DNA of 64,000 nt from Hyphomicrobiales bacterium (GCA_900473805.1 UCMS01000031.1:49717-113716); one strand, 5' to 3'. Positions 28,571 to 37,962 are shown, numbered from the stretch's first letter. A program made the numbers and translations. The notes: a model not told the origin generated them from the sequence alone.

Positions 28571-29311
28571 TCAGGCGGCGATCGACACGGGGCTCAAGCC
28601 CTCGAAAGTCGGGCGGGCGATATAGTAGCCCTGGATCAGGTGAACCCCGAGATCGGTCAGCACCTGCAGCTCACCGATCGTTTCGATCCCCTCGCAGACC
28701 ACGGTGATGCCGAGATCAGCCAGCATGGCCAGCGTGTGACGCACCACGACCCGCTTCACCGGGTCGGTATCAATGCCACGGATCAGATCCATATCGAGCT
28801 TCACAAGATCGGTCTGGAAGCGGGCGAGCAAGTTGAGGCCGGAAAAGCCTGCGCCGAAATCGTCGATTGCCGTCTTGAACCCGATCTCCCGGTAGCTGCG
28901 CAGGATATTGAGGATGTGATCGGTATCGAGTTTTTCGACTTCGGTGAATTCGAAGATGATGCGATCGAGCGGAAAGGCGGTGCGCCGGGCGGTCTCCAAC
29001 GTCTGGCGGATGCAGGCGCGTGGCTCATACACGGCATTCGGCATGAAATTGATGGAAAGATGCGGTATCTCGGAGCGCGGAAACAGTTCGCTCGCAAGCT
29101 CGATCGCCCGCACCCGGCATTGCTGGTCGAACGCGTAACGGTTGGCCGGATCCACCATCGACAAGACGCCGTAGGCGCCGCTGCCATCACCGCCCCGCAC
29201 CAGGGCCTCATGTGCGAAGACCCGTTTCGACCGCATGTCGACGATAGGCTGGAACGCCATGGAGAACGGCAATGGAAATTTGGCTCCGCCTTGGCAACCC
29301 TGACACGACAC
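28571..29311 (-). CDS. Stand-alone EAL-domain cyclic-di-GMP phosphodiesterase
   Basis: A 246-residue protein that is almost only an EAL domain, predicted to cut c-di-GMP to pGpG. Catalytic features are intact: HEALVRGG (EAL Glu), SINFMPNAVY (Asn), FEFTEVEKL (Glu), DDFGAGFSGLN (Asp-Asp), VKLDMDLI (Lys) and CEGIE (Glu). A GTG at 29311 is preferred because GGCGGAG lies 8 nt upstream; the longer GTG at 29341 has no ribosome site. The N-terminus then reads VSCQGCQGG, a CxxC pair that might bind metal or sense redox. No transmembrane or GGDEF domain is present, so it is cytoplasmic. The gene is convergent with groEL. Confidence 0.88.
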   Translation of the reverse strand: MSCQGCQGGAKFPLPFSMAFQPIVDMRSKRVFAHEALVRGGDGSGAYGVLSMVDPANRYAFDQQCRVRAIELASELFPRSEIPHLSINFMPNAVYEPRACIRQTLETARRTAFPLDRIIFEFTEVEKLDTDHILNILRSYREIGFKTAIDDFGAGFSGLNLLARFQTDLVKLDMDLIRGIDTDPVKRVVVRHTLAMLADLGITVVCEGIETIGELQVLTDLGVHLIQGYYIARPTFEGLSPVSIAA

Positions 29312-29532
29312 GACGCATTCTCCGCCACGATAAAACGTCACAAAAACACGGGCTGCTTAAGGAAGGCTGAAGCCGCTACGAAAGCGGTTCCGAATATTGC
29401 AATCCCCTGCGAATCGTTATGCCTGATCATTTTTGGGCGCCGCTTCATAACTCCATTTTATTCAAATATGCTTGATTTCGTGGCCGATTCGGGATTCGGC
29501 GCGGGCTAAATGACTTAGCTGGGGATGCGGAC

Positions 29533-29751
29533 ATGACTGACCATACGGAAATCGAGACCTGGGCAATGGTGCGGGCGCAGCAGATCGTCATGCAACAAGG
29601 TGCCAACCTCGTCGTGGCGGCCCAGAGGCTGGACCATAAGAAGACCACCGCCAACACCTATGCCCTGCGGGCAGCGATCGTCAAATCGCTCATGGAAGCC
29701 CTGTCGGCACCTCCCTCTTCGATGATGGGCCAGATGCAGGCCGGAGAATGA
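29533..29751 (+). CDS. Small hypothetical protein
   Basis: A 72-residue predicted soluble protein, largely helical, with a middle AQQIVMQQGANLVVAAQRLDHKKTTANTYALRAAIVKSLMEA. It has no signal peptide or known motif. The GGGGATGCGGAC upstream is a weak ribosome site. Codon choice resembles its neighbours and no competing gene covers the span, so I consider it probably real. Function unknown. Confidence 0.55.
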   Translation: MTDHTEIETWAMVRAQQIVMQQGANLVVAAQRLDHKKTTANTYALRAAIVKSLMEALSAPPSSMMGQMQAGE

Positions 29752-29766
29752 GAACCCCGAAACGAT

Positions 29767-29800
29767 AGACGCCGCGTCTGCAGGGCAGAACACGGCGTCT
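29767..29800. terminator. Hairpin between the small hypothetical gene and tctA
   Basis: Perfect 8-bp stem AGACGCCG / CGGCGTCT with an 18-nt loop, between two convergent genes. No T-run of note; a candidate terminator only. Confidence 0.4.
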
Positions 29801-29851
29801 CGTCCTTGGGAGGATGGGGAACAGGCCGGCAGAGACCGCCGGTCCTGAATG

Positions 29852-31372
29852 TTACTGGGCAGACGCTTCGGCCGCCGCAAGCTGCCGCCGGCGCTTCGCC
29901 CGCCAGCCGAGCAGAACCGGCAGGACCGCGACGGCGATAGCAAGGACCCACAGCACCAGCGAGATCTTGCTCTGGAACAGGATCGAGATATCTCCTCCGC
30001 TGATCGCCAGTGCATTGCGCAGATTGACCTCCATCACCTTGCCCAGCACGAAACCGAGAATGATCGGCGCCATGTCGAAGCCGGCCTTGCGCAACAGCCA
30101 GCCGGCAATGCCGATCGCCAGCATCAGGTAGATGGCGAAGATCGAGGCATGGGTTGAATAGACGCCGATGACCGAGAGCACGAGGATGCCGGGAACGAGG
30201 ATCCAGTTCGGCATGGTCAGCACGCGGGCAAAGATGTTGACCAGCGGCAGGTTGAGCGCGAGCAGGATGAAGTTGCCGACGAACAACGAGGCGACGAGAC
30301 CGCCGACAATTTCCGGCCGCTCGACGAGCAGCATGGGCCCGGGCTGGATGTTGTAGAGCATCAGCGCGCCGAGCATGACCGCCGTGGTCCCGGAACCGGG
30401 CACGCCGAGTGTCAGCATCGGCACGAAGGCGCCGGCCGCGGTGGCATTGTTGGCCGCCTCAGGTGCGGCCAGACCACGGACATCGCCATGGCCGAAGGTG
30501 CCCTCGGTGTCGGAAATCCGCTTTTCGGTCGTGTAGGACACGGCGCTGGAAACGGAAGCCCCGGTGCCCGGCAGGACGCCGACGATGAAGCCGATGAAGG
30601 AACCGCGCAGGGTTGCTCCCATGCTCTTGATCACATCGGACATTCGCGCCGTCATGCGACCGAGTTCCCGGATGACGGTGACGCCATTGGTCTGATGCTC
30701 AAGGATCAGCATCGCTTCGGAGATCGAGAAGAGACCAATGACCAGCGTGACGAACTCGATGCCGTCACCGAGTTCCGGCTCGTTGAAGGTGAAACGATAG
30801 GCGCCGGAGGTGGCATCGAGACCCACAGTGGCGAGCATCAGACCGAGCACGCAGCCGATCAGCGTCTTGGTGGGCTGCGAGCCGACCATCGAACCAAGGG
30901 TGGCGAAGGCGAAGACCATCAGGACGAAGTATTCGGCGGGGCCAAAACCGATGGCGAGGCCAGAGAGCAGTGGCGCGAAGAAGGCGAGACCGATGACGCC
31001 GATGATGCCGCCGATGAAGGAGGCGATGCCAGAAAGCGCCAGCGCTTCGCCGGCACGGCCTTGTTTTGCCATGGGATAGCCGTCCATCGCCGTCATCACG
31101 GCACCGGCATCACCGGGCACGTTGAGAAGGATGGACGAGATGCGACCACCATATTCGGCGCCGCAATAGACCGACGCGAGCAGGATCATCGTGCTTTCGG
31201 CCGGCAGGCCCATGGAATAGGCGATCGGCATCAACAGGGCGATCCCGTTGATCGGCCCGATGGCAGGAAGAGCGCCGACGAGTGTGCCGATGAAGCAACC
31301 GATGAAACCGATCAGAAGATTCTGCCCGGTCAGGGCAACGCCGAAGCCGTGCCAGAGATATTCGAAACTCAT
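29852..31372 (-). CDS. tctA: Tripartite tricarboxylate transporter large permease TctA (system 1)
   Basis: A 506-residue inner-membrane permease with about 11-12 hydrophobic helices. Duplicated TctA motifs are GTLVGALPAIGPINGIALLMP near the N-terminus and GFIVGVLPGTGASVSSAVSYTTEK in the second half. It is the ion-coupled channel that accepts substrate from TctC. It is the last gene of tctC-tctB-tctA, 27 bp after tctB. A Lys/Arg-rich C-terminal tail follows the last helix. Confidence 0.95.
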   Translation of the reverse strand: MSFEYLWHGFGVALTGQNLLIGFIGCFIGTLVGALPAIGPINGIALLMPIAYSMGLPAESTMILLASVYCGAEYGGRISSILLNVPGDAGAVMTAMDGYPMAKQGRAGEALALSGIASFIGGIIGVIGLAFFAPLLSGLAIGFGPAEYFVLMVFAFATLGSMVGSQPTKTLIGCVLGLMLATVGLDATSGAYRFTFNEPELGDGIEFVTLVIGLFSISEAMLILEHQTNGVTVIRELGRMTARMSDVIKSMGATLRGSFIGFIVGVLPGTGASVSSAVSYTTEKRISDTEGTFGHGDVRGLAAPEAANNATAAGAFVPMLTLGVPGSGTTAVMLGALMLYNIQPGPMLLVERPEIVGGLVASLFVGNFILLALNLPLVNIFARVLTMPNWILVPGILVLSVIGVYSTHASIFAIYLMLAIGIAGWLLRKAGFDMAPIILGFVLGKVMEVNLRNALAISGGDISILFQSKISLVLWVLAIAVAVLPVLLGWRAKRRRQLAAAEASAQ

Positions 31373-31399
31373 GGAAGTATCCTTTCAGGTCCGCGACGG

Positions 31400-31858
31400 T
31401 CAGCCGAAGATGGCGCCGGTCGGCAGGTAGACCTCGAGCAAGAAGGAGAAAATGAACCACCAGAGGGCGGCGTGGACCACGGCCGCGATGATCGACAGCT
31501 TGGGTGATGCGCCAAAAATCCAGCCGGTGACTGCCGTCAGAAGGAAGATCGAGATGGTAAAGCCGAGCGGCTCGAACAGCGCGACGCACACGATCAGCGT
31601 TGCGGGGACGGCGAGAACCCGAAGAAGCGATGATCCGGTCGGGAAACCTTCGGCCGAACCCGGGAACTTCAGATAGAGCAGCGCGAGCAGACCAAGCAGA
31701 ACCGAAAGCATCACCGGCATCACGCGTGGACCGAGCGGATCTGAGGAGAAGGCATATTCGATCATGCTGCCGCCAATGCCATAGGCGACGGCAAGCAGAA
31801 GAAGGACAAGGGCGCTGATGCGCCCGATCAGCAGGGTGGTTCTCGTGTTATCAGACAT
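31400..31858 (-). CDS. tctB: Tripartite tricarboxylate transporter small permease TctB (system 1)
   Basis: A 152-residue protein with four hydrophobic helices, the standard TctB layout. The ATG at 31858 follows GGGAGAG and gives MSDNTRTTLLIG; a longer upstream reading has no ribosome site. Helix 1 spans about 8-32 and helices 3-4 cover about 77-140 (VPATLIVCVALFEPLGF). Poorly conserved family, assigned by position between tctC and tctA and by topology. Confidence 0.9.
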   Translation of the reverse strand: MSDNTRTTLLIGRISALVLLLLAVAYGIGGSMIEYAFSSDPLGPRVMPVMLSVLLGLLALLYLKFPGSAEGFPTGSSLLRVLAVPATLIVCVALFEPLGFTISIFLLTAVTGWIFGASPKLSIIAAVVHAALWWFIFSFLLEVYLPTGAIFG

Positions 31859-31987
31859 AGGTTCTCTCCCGCACCTGGAGCGGCCACCACGTTCAACGGG
31901 ACGGATGTCCAGGGTCATGACGCCAGCAGCCTCTGCTGCGGCAGGTGTTACGCGTTCGGCATCCCCGACCCATCGGCCCAGGGGAGG

Positions 31988-32013
31988 GGGATGCCGCCCG
32001 AGAGCGGCATCCC
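31988..32013 (-). other. Stem-loop between tctC and tctB (system 1)
   Basis: Perfect 10-bp stem GGGATGCCGC / GCGGCATCCC with a 6-nt loop, 7 bp after the tctC stop and without a T-run on the minus strand. It is probably a 3' stabiliser of the binding-protein message within the operon. Confidence 0.6.
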
Positions 32014-32020
32014 GGCCAGA

Positions 32021-32995
32021 TCAGAAGCCGGCTTCCTTCGCCATGACCTTGAACTTCGCCACGTCGCTCTTGACGCGATCATCGAAGTCCTTGCCGAGCA
32101 TGGTGAATTCGAACAGGCCGCGAGCGTCGCGCTCCTTGGCGAATTCAGGCGTCTTGCTCATGGCGTCGAAGGCCTTGACCCACCAGTCGTAATCCGCGTC
32201 GGAGACATCCTTGCCGACATAGTAGCCGCGCCAGACGGGCCACTCGATGTCGTAACCCTGCTCCTTGGCAGTCGGGATGTCCTTCAGTTCACCCGGCAGG
32301 CGCTCGGGCGACATGACAGCGAGAATGCGGACCTTGCCGGCCAGGTGATGCTTGCCCATTTCGGCAGCGTCGCCGGAACCGACCTGCACATGGCCGCCTT
32401 CGAGAGCGGTCAGAACGGCGCCACCACCTTCCAGCGCGACGTAGCGCATGGACTTCGGATCTTGTTCTGCAGCCTTGGCGATCAGCGAGCCCTTCATCCA
32501 GTCCTGCGAACCAACGGCACCGCCGCCGGCGATCGCAAAGGTGGTCGGGTCGGCTTTATAGCCAGCGACGAGGTCAGCCATCGTCTTGTAGGGCGAGTCG
32601 GCATTGACGACGATGACGCCGAAGTCGGCGCCGAGCGCGCCCAGCCAACGGACGGCGCTTTCATCGTACTGGCCGAACTTGCCCTGGGCGAGCAGCAGGG
32701 CCGAGCCGGACGACGCAGCCGTGATCAGGTTCGGGTCGCTGGCCCGCTTCGAGATGACGTGGTTATAGGCCACGGCGCCAACGCCGCCCTCCATGTAGGT
32801 GACGGCCATTGGCTGGCTGATCTGCTTGGTCTCAAGCAGGGCATTGGCAGCCAGTCGGCAGGTCAGGTCGAAACCGCCGCCCGGCTTGGCACCGGCAAGG
32901 CATTCCGGCTTCGTCGGCTCGGCGACGGCAGCGGTCGAGGCAGCAAGGCCGATCAGGGCCGCGCCGGCCAGAAATTTCATCGTGTTGCGGATCAT
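32021..32995 (-). CDS. tctC: Tricarboxylate-binding protein TctC (system 1)
   Basis: A 324-residue periplasmic receptor with a signal peptide ending AAVAEP. The mature N-terminus PECLAGAKPGGGFDLTCRLA closely resembles the Salmonella citrate receptor TctC rather than the broader Bug family, which supports a tricarboxylate ligand. The second of two adjacent ATGs (32995) is chosen because GGGAG sits 6 nt upstream; 32998 is equally possible. It is the first gene of tctCBA and is divergent from tctDE, as in the classical locus. Confidence 0.92.
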   Translation of the reverse strand: MIRNTMKFLAGAALIGLAASTAAVAEPTKPECLAGAKPGGGFDLTCRLAANALLETKQISQPMAVTYMEGGVGAVAYNHVISKRASDPNLITAASSGSALLLAQGKFGQYDESAVRWLGALGADFGVIVVNADSPYKTMADLVAGYKADPTTFAIAGGGAVGSQDWMKGSLIAKAAEQDPKSMRYVALEGGGAVLTALEGGHVQVGSGDAAEMGKHHLAGKVRILAVMSPERLPGELKDIPTAKEQGYDIEWPVWRGYYVGKDVSDADYDWWVKAFDAMSKTPEFAKERDARGLFEFTMLGKDFDDRVKSDVAKFKVMAKEAGF

Positions 32996-33167
32996 CATTC
33001 TCTCCCGAATGTCTGAGCGTTCCTCGGACAATCCCGACCCTGGCCACAACAAGAGGCGTTCACGCCAGACGAGCGTCCGCGTGGTCCTGGTGGCGATGGC
33101 GTCGGGATCCTCCCCGAATGCCGGCTTAAGCTCTCTCCCTATGCCGGCTGATCATTGATAGGCCCCA

Positions 33168-33187
33168 ATCCTGTCACGATCCTGTCA
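33168..33187. promoter_or_regulatory. Direct repeats upstream of tctD, candidate TctD binding site
   Basis: Two exact copies of ATCCTGTCA begin 11 bp apart (33168 and 33179), the spacing used by OmpR/PhoB-family regulators. They lie 53 bp before the tctD start and 172 bp before the tctC start within the 244-bp divergent gap. Confidence 0.6.
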
Positions 33188-33239
33188 AACCCGTTAACGG
33201 CGGGATGGGCACGACGCAGCTTGATCACCGCTCGAAGAC

Positions 33240-33932
33240 ATGCGACCGATAGGAATGCGCATTCTGCTCGTGGAAGACACGCTCGACGTGGGCGAGGCGA
33301 TCAGTCGCCGCTTTGAGACCATCGGCCACACGGTCGACTGGCAGACGGACGGTGGCACCGCCTCGGAAATTCTCGATTTTACCGAGTATGATCTGGTCAT
33401 CCTGGATGTGATGCTGCCGGGCCTCGACGGCTTTTCGATCCTGAAGCGCCTTCGGCAGAACAAGAACCCGGTCCCGGTCCTCGTTTTGACGGCCCGCTCG
33501 GAAATCGACGATCGGGTTGGCGCGCTTGACCTCGGCGCAGACGACTACCTGGTCAAACCCTTCGACTTCCGCGAACTGGAAGCACGCGCCCGCGTCCTGA
33601 TGCGTCGAAGCAGTGGCGGCGAAGCCACCAACGTGATCGCCTGCGGCGACGTGCTCCTCGACCGGTCGCAGCGGTCCGTGCGGGTCGGCAAGCGCGAGGT
33701 TCAGTTGAAACGCCGCGAAATGACCCTGCTCGAGATCCTAGCCAGCCGCCCCGGTCGCGTGTTCAGCAAGGAGCAGCTTCTCGACCAGCTGTTCGGCTTC
33801 GAAGAAGCGGCGGGGCCGAACGCCATCGAACTCTATGTCGGCCGGCTGCGCAAGAAGCTGGAGGGCGCCAAGGCCCGGATCGTCACGGTGCGCGGCATGG
33901 GCTATCAACTGGTGTCCGATGCAGAGGACTAA
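33240..33932 (+). CDS. tctD: OmpR-family response regulator TctD
   Basis: A 230-residue response regulator. The receiver domain has acidic pocket Glu12-Asp13, phospho-acceptor Asp56 (LVILDVMLPGLDG), the LTAR Thr near 84 and Lys near 105 (DDYLVKPFDF). The C-terminal OmpR winged helix has LKRREMTLLEILASRPGRVFSKEQLLDQLF and VRGMGYQLV. The first of two starts (33240 or 33255) is kept; neither has a perfect ribosome site. It overlaps tctE by 14 bp and is divergent from tctCBA. It is expected to activate tctC in response to tricarboxylate. Confidence 0.93.
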   Translation: MRPIGMRILLVEDTLDVGEAISRRFETIGHTVDWQTDGGTASEILDFTEYDLVILDVMLPGLDGFSILKRLRQNKNPVPVLVLTARSEIDDRVGALDLGADDYLVKPFDFRELEARARVLMRRSSGGEATNVIACGDVLLDRSQRSVRVGKREVQLKRREMTLLEILASRPGRVFSKEQLLDQLFGFEEAAGPNAIELYVGRLRKKLEGAKARIVTVRGMGYQLVSDAED

Positions 33933-35310
33933 ACCTTCCCTCTTCTCCCGCCTCGTTTGGCGCGTCGCGCTGGTTCTGGCCGGAGGCGCGGCCGTGCTGA
34001 TGACCGCGGCCTGGCTTTACGCCCGCGCAGCGGCCGACGAGGCCTATGACCGGCTGCTGCAGGGAGCGGCGATCCAGATCCTCGAAAGCCTCGTGGTCGA
34101 GGACGGGCATATTGTCGTGAACCTGCCTCCCAGCGCTTTCGAACTTCTGGGCCTGGCCTCGCGCGATCGCATTTTCTACCGGGTCATCGCCCCCGACGGC
34201 AGCACGCTCACCGGTTACGATGATCTGGCTGCGAACACCGACAGGGACCATGCGCTGAGCACGCCACTGTTTGAAACCACCCGCTACCGCGACCAGCCGG
34301 TGCGTCTCGTGCAGACCAGCCGGGCGATCTCGGACCCAAGCGTCGGTGGCTGGGCTCATGTCCTCATCGCCCAGACGACCGAAGCACGCCAGGCCCTCAC
34401 GACGGAGCTGACGACGCGCGCCCTGATCCTCGTGATCATCATGAGCCTGCTGGCACTGGCGGGCACGGTGCTCGCGGTGCGTTATTCGCTGCGGCCACTC
34501 GATGTCATGGGGGTCACCCTGCGCCGCCGCGATTCCCAGGATCTCACCCCGCTGGCCGTCGATGTTCCCCGCGAACTGGCGCCTTTCGTAGACTCGATCA
34601 ACCACTTTATGCGCCGCCTTGATGAGCGTCTGAAACTGCTGCAGCGCTTCATTGCCGACAGCGCCCACCAGATCCGAACGCCCCTGACCGCGCTTTCGGC
34701 GCAGGTGAGCCTGATCGATGAAGACTCGCTGTCCGAGACCGACCGCCGCCACCTGAGCCGGGTGCGCAATCGCACCAACGAGCTTGCGCGCTTCACGACG
34801 CAACTGCTCAACCACGCGATGGTCATCCACCGCTTCGATTCCGCCCAGCTTTCGCCACTCGACCTGACGGATGTCGCCCGCAAGGCGTTTCGCGCGGCAA
34901 TACCCATTACCATCGATCCGGATACGGTTGTCTCCTTCGAAGCGCCAGATGAGACCCTGACCATCCTCGGCGACGGCCTGAGCCTTCGCGAAGCGATCGT
35001 CAACATCATCGACAACTCTCTGCGCCACGGCACTTTGTCCAAGCTGGAGGTTCGGGTTACCCGACGCGGCGATTTCGGCCTGGTGGAGGTCGAGGACGAC
35101 GGTCCCGGGATCCCGCCGTCCGACTGGGCCCATGTCACCCAGCGTTTCGTCTCGTCGAAATCCGGTGAAGGCAGTTCCGGCCTCGGTTTCGCCATTGCGT
35201 CGGAAGTTGCCGGAGCGCTCAAGGGCGCCCTCTCCTTCCGCGAAAAAACGCCGGAACGAGGCTTTACCGTGGTGCTCGAGCTGCCGTTGATGCGAAAGGA
35301 AAGGCCATGA
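33919..35310 (+). CDS. tctE: Sensor histidine kinase TctE
   Basis: A 463-residue membrane histidine kinase. Helix 1 is at about 12-35 (VALVLAGGAAVLMTAAWLYA), a periplasmic domain of about 125 residues follows, then helix 2 at about 162-182. A HAMP-like linker leads to the HisKA box RFIADSAHQIRTPLTAL with His250. The ATPase core shows NIIDNSLRHG (N-box), VEDDGPGIP (G1) and SGLGFAIA (G2). The ATG at 33919 lies within the last codons of tctD, and the end overlaps the next gene by 4 bp. Confidence 0.93.
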   Translation: MQRTKPSLFSRLVWRVALVLAGGAAVLMTAAWLYARAAADEAYDRLLQGAAIQILESLVVEDGHIVVNLPPSAFELLGLASRDRIFYRVIAPDGSTLTGYDDLAANTDRDHALSTPLFETTRYRDQPVRLVQTSRAISDPSVGGWAHVLIAQTTEARQALTTELTTRALILVIIMSLLALAGTVLAVRYSLRPLDVMGVTLRRRDSQDLTPLAVDVPRELAPFVDSINHFMRRLDERLKLLQRFIADSAHQIRTPLTALSAQVSLIDEDSLSETDRRHLSRVRNRTNELARFTTQLLNHAMVIHRFDSAQLSPLDLTDVARKAFRAAIPITIDPDTVVSFEAPDETLTILGDGLSLREAIVNIIDNSLRHGTLSKLEVRVTRRGDFGLVEVEDDGPGIPPSDWAHVTQRFVSSKSGEGSSGLGFAIASEVAGALKGALSFREKTPERGFTVVLELPLMRKERP

Positions 35311-36410
35311 CGGTGCGTCGCATCGTGAAGTCAACCTTGTGTCTCGGCGCCGGGCTTCTGGCGACATCTCTGCAGGCGCTGGCCCTGGAGGGCGAGCAGA
35401 CAGTCTTCCCGTCCATCGCCACGGAACAGGCGCGTCTCGTCGTCAAAGGCGCGACGGACGTCGATGCAATGAAACCGCTGATCCTCGATTTCCAGCACCT
35501 GGCACCGGAGGTGACCGTCGAGTTCAACGACTACGTGACCAATGACCTCTTCCGCGAGGCCGAAGCCGCCTGTCTCAACGGGAGCGCTTCCGGCGACCTG
35601 CTCCTGTCGTCATCGGTCGACCAACTCGTCAAACTGGCCAATGACGGGTGTGCCCAGGACCATCGCTCACCCGAGACCGAACGGGTCGCCGACTGGGCCA
35701 ACTGGCGCGACGAAGTCTTCGGATTCACATTCGAACCGGCTGTGATCGTTTACGACGGTCGACGCGTCCCTCCGGAAGACGTTCCGCGCTCACATGTGGA
35801 AATCGCCGAACTCCTGCGTGCCAAGCCCGATGTCTACCGCAACAGGATCGGCACCTATGACGTGCGCGCCTCGGGTATCGGCTATCTGCTAGCCTTCCAC
35901 GATGCGCTTCAAGCGCCCACGACCTATGGCCGATTGCTGGAAAGCTTCAGCCGTGCCGAGGTCGTTACCCGCTGCTGCAACAGCGAGGTGCTGGGAGAAA
36001 TCGCCAATGGCCGGCTTCGCATAGCCTACAACGTGCTGGGCTCCTACGCCTATGCCGCGTCGCGCCGCAATCCGGATCTCCGTGTGGTGATCCCGCGCGA
36101 TTACGCACTCATTCTGTCGCGTGGCGCGCTGATCCCGAAGCTCGCGGCAAATCCCGGCCTTGCCCAGCGTTTTCTCGATTATCTGCTCTCGGCGCGGGGC
36201 CAGAAGGTCGCGCGGGAGAAAGCCTTCTTCTTTTCGGAGGGCGCGGCCTTGCCACCGGATGTCGATGGTCCCATGTCCCTGATCGAGTCCGGCGTCGGAC
36301 GGCCGATCCGCATCGGACCGGCCTTGCTGGCGGCGCAGGACCAGGCCACCCGTGAGCGGTTCATCACCAACTGGTCCTCGCTCTTCGAAACCGGCTCCCC
36401 GCAACCATAA
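35307..36410 (+). CDS. ABC-type periplasmic binding protein co-translated with TctE
   Basis: A 367-residue exported solute-binding protein (signal peptide MTVRRIVKSTLCLGAGLLAT, cleavage near ALA). The body fits the iron/phosphoglycerate-type binding family (PgtC/AfuA-like; VEFNDYVTNDLFREAEAACL, DLLLSSSVDQLVKLANDG, GIGYLLAFHDAL). No permease or ATPase genes accompany it. The start overlaps the tctE stop (ATGA), so it is made in step with the kinase. The arrangement suggests a periplasmic co-sensor that presents ligand to TctE, by analogy with PgtC; direct evidence is lacking. Three cysteines (Cys-Cys pair at about 212-213) are unusual for this fold. Confidence 0.85.
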   Translation: MTVRRIVKSTLCLGAGLLATSLQALALEGEQTVFPSIATEQARLVVKGATDVDAMKPLILDFQHLAPEVTVEFNDYVTNDLFREAEAACLNGSASGDLLLSSSVDQLVKLANDGCAQDHRSPETERVADWANWRDEVFGFTFEPAVIVYDGRRVPPEDVPRSHVEIAELLRAKPDVYRNRIGTYDVRASGIGYLLAFHDALQAPTTYGRLLESFSRAEVVTRCCNSEVLGEIANGRLRIAYNVLGSYAYAASRRNPDLRVVIPRDYALILSRGALIPKLAANPGLAQRFLDYLLSARGQKVAREKAFFFSEGAALPPDVDGPMSLIESGVGRPIRIGPALLAAQDQATRERFITNWSSLFETGSPQP

Positions 36411-36412
36411 TA

Positions 36413-36436
36413 ATGGCCGGCGTCACCGCCGGCCAT
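36413..36436. terminator. Bidirectional hairpin between the binding-protein gene and tctA (system 2)
   Basis: Perfect 10-bp stem ATGGCCGGCG / CGCCGGCCAT with loop TCAC, 2 bp after the plus-strand stop and 20 bp after the minus-strand stop. No strong T-run, so termination strength is uncertain. Confidence 0.55.
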
Positions 36437-36456
36437 GGAAATACCAGAGGAAGACC

Positions 36457-37962
36457 TCAGTCTTCTTCCTGGAAGACTTCTTCGCGCTTCTTCTTGACGC
36501 TCGGGAGGAAGACGATGACCAGAACCGCCAGCGCGATCAAGAGCAGCGTCAGGCTGATCGGACGCGTCACGAAGGTCGACGGATCGCCGCGCGACAGGAT
36601 CATGGCGCGGCGCAGGTTCTCTTCCAGCAACGGGCCGAGAACGAAGCCGAGCAGCAGGGGCGCCGGCTCGCAGCGCAGCTTGACGAGCACATAGCCGATG
36701 AGACCGAAGAAGGCGACGGCATAGAGGTCGTAGATGTTGCCGTTGACGCTGTAGACCCCGATCGAGCAGAAGGCCATGATGATCGGGAAGAGTACGTAAT
36801 ACGGGATCGTCAGCAGCTTCACCCAGAGCCCGATCAGCGGCAGGTTCAAGACCAGCAGCATCAGGTTGCCGATCCACATCGAGGCAATGATGCCCCAGAA
36901 CAGCGCCGGCTGTTCGCTGGCAACGTTCGGACCGGGTACAATGCCCTGGATGATCATCGCCCCGACCATCAGTGCCATGACCGGGTTGGCCGGAATGCCG
37001 AGGGTGAGCAGCGGGATGAACGAGGTTTGAGCACCGGCATTGTTGGCGGATTCAGGGCCCGCAACGCCTTCGATCGCCCCATGGCCGAACTCCTGCGGGT
37101 TCTTCGCCATACGCTTTTCGACGGTGTAGGAGGCAAACGAGGCCAGGATCGCACCGCCGCCCGGAAGGATGCCAAGCGCCGAGCCGATGCCCGTACCGCG
37201 CAGCACGGGCCAGATCATGCGCTTGAAGTCATCGCGCGTCGGCATCAGTCCGGTGACCTTGGTCATCAGCACCGAACGATTGCGATCGCTTTCGAGGTTG
37301 CGCAGGATTTCGGCGACACCGAAGACACCCACGGCAACGGCAACGAAGTTCAGGCCATCGGCATATTCGGTGATGCCCATCGTGAAGCGGGGCGTGCCGG
37401 AATAGATATCGGTACCGACGAGCCCGAGCAGCAGACCAAGCGCGACCATGGCGAGCGCCTTGATGATCGAGCCGTGCGCAAGAGCGATCGACGAGACGAG
37501 ACCGACGATCATCAGCGAGAAGTATTCGGCCGCGCCGAACTCCAGTGCGATCGATGTCAGCGGCGGCGCGAAGATCGCGACCAAGAAGGTCGAGACGGTG
37601 CCGGCGAAGAAGGAGCCAATGGCCGCGATGGCAAGCGCCGCCCCGGCCCTTCCCTTGCGGGCCATCTGGTAGCCGTCGATCGCGGTGACGGCCGAAGAGG
37701 ATTCACCCGGCATGTTGATCAGGATCGCCGTGGTTGAGCCACCATACTGCGCGCCGTAATAGATGCCGGCGAGCATGATCAGCGACGAGACGGGCTCCAG
37801 CTGGAAGGTGATCGGCAGAAGCATGGCGATGGTCGCCGTCGCGCCGATACCCGGGAGAACGCCGATCAGCGTGCCGAGAATGACACCGATCAGGCAGAAG
37901 AACAGGTTCTCGATGGAACCGGCCGTCGAGAAGCCGAGGGCGAGATTGCTTATAAAATCCAT
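36457..37962 (-). CDS. Tripartite tricarboxylate transporter large permease TctA (system 2)
   Basis: A 501-residue TctA permease. The ATG at 37962 follows GAGGAGA and begins [11 protein letters not shown]; a longer reading is unsupported. Motifs are [24 protein letters not shown] and, in the second half, [23 protein letters not shown]. It differs clearly from the system 1 TctA (LPGIGATAT versus LPAIGPING), so this is a separate system rather than a recent duplication. It follows tctB by 10 bp. The C-terminal tail is charged ([12 protein letters not shown]). Confidence 0.95.
   Translation of the reverse strand: MDFISNLALGFSTAGSIENLFFCLIGVILGTLIGVLPGIGATATIAMLLPITFQLEPVSSLIMLAGIYYGAQYGGSTTAILINMPGESSSAVTAIDGYQMARKGRAGAALAIAAIGSFFAGTVSTFLVAIFAPPLTSIALEFGAAEYFSLMIVGLVSSIALAHGSIIKALAMVALGLLLGLVGTDIYSGTPRFTMGITEYADGLNFVAVAVGVFGVAEILRNLESDRNRSVLMTKVTGLMPTRDDFKRMIWPVLRGTGIGSALGILPGGGAILASFASYTVEKRMAKNPQEFGHGAIEGVAGPESANNAGAQTSFIPLLTLGIPANPVMALMVGAMIIQGIVPGPNVASEQPALFWGIIASMWIGNLMLLVLNLPLIGLWVKLLTIPYYVLFPIIMAFCSIGVYSVNGNIYDLYAVAFFGLIGYVLVKLRCEPAPLLLGFVLGPLLEENLRRAMILSRGDPSTFVTRPISLTLLLIALAVLVIVFLPSVKKKREEVFQEED

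Noticed and set aside
29852..37962. Recent duplication of tctCBA
   Set aside because: TctA core motifs and TctC classes differ clearly between the two systems, so they are separate lineages.
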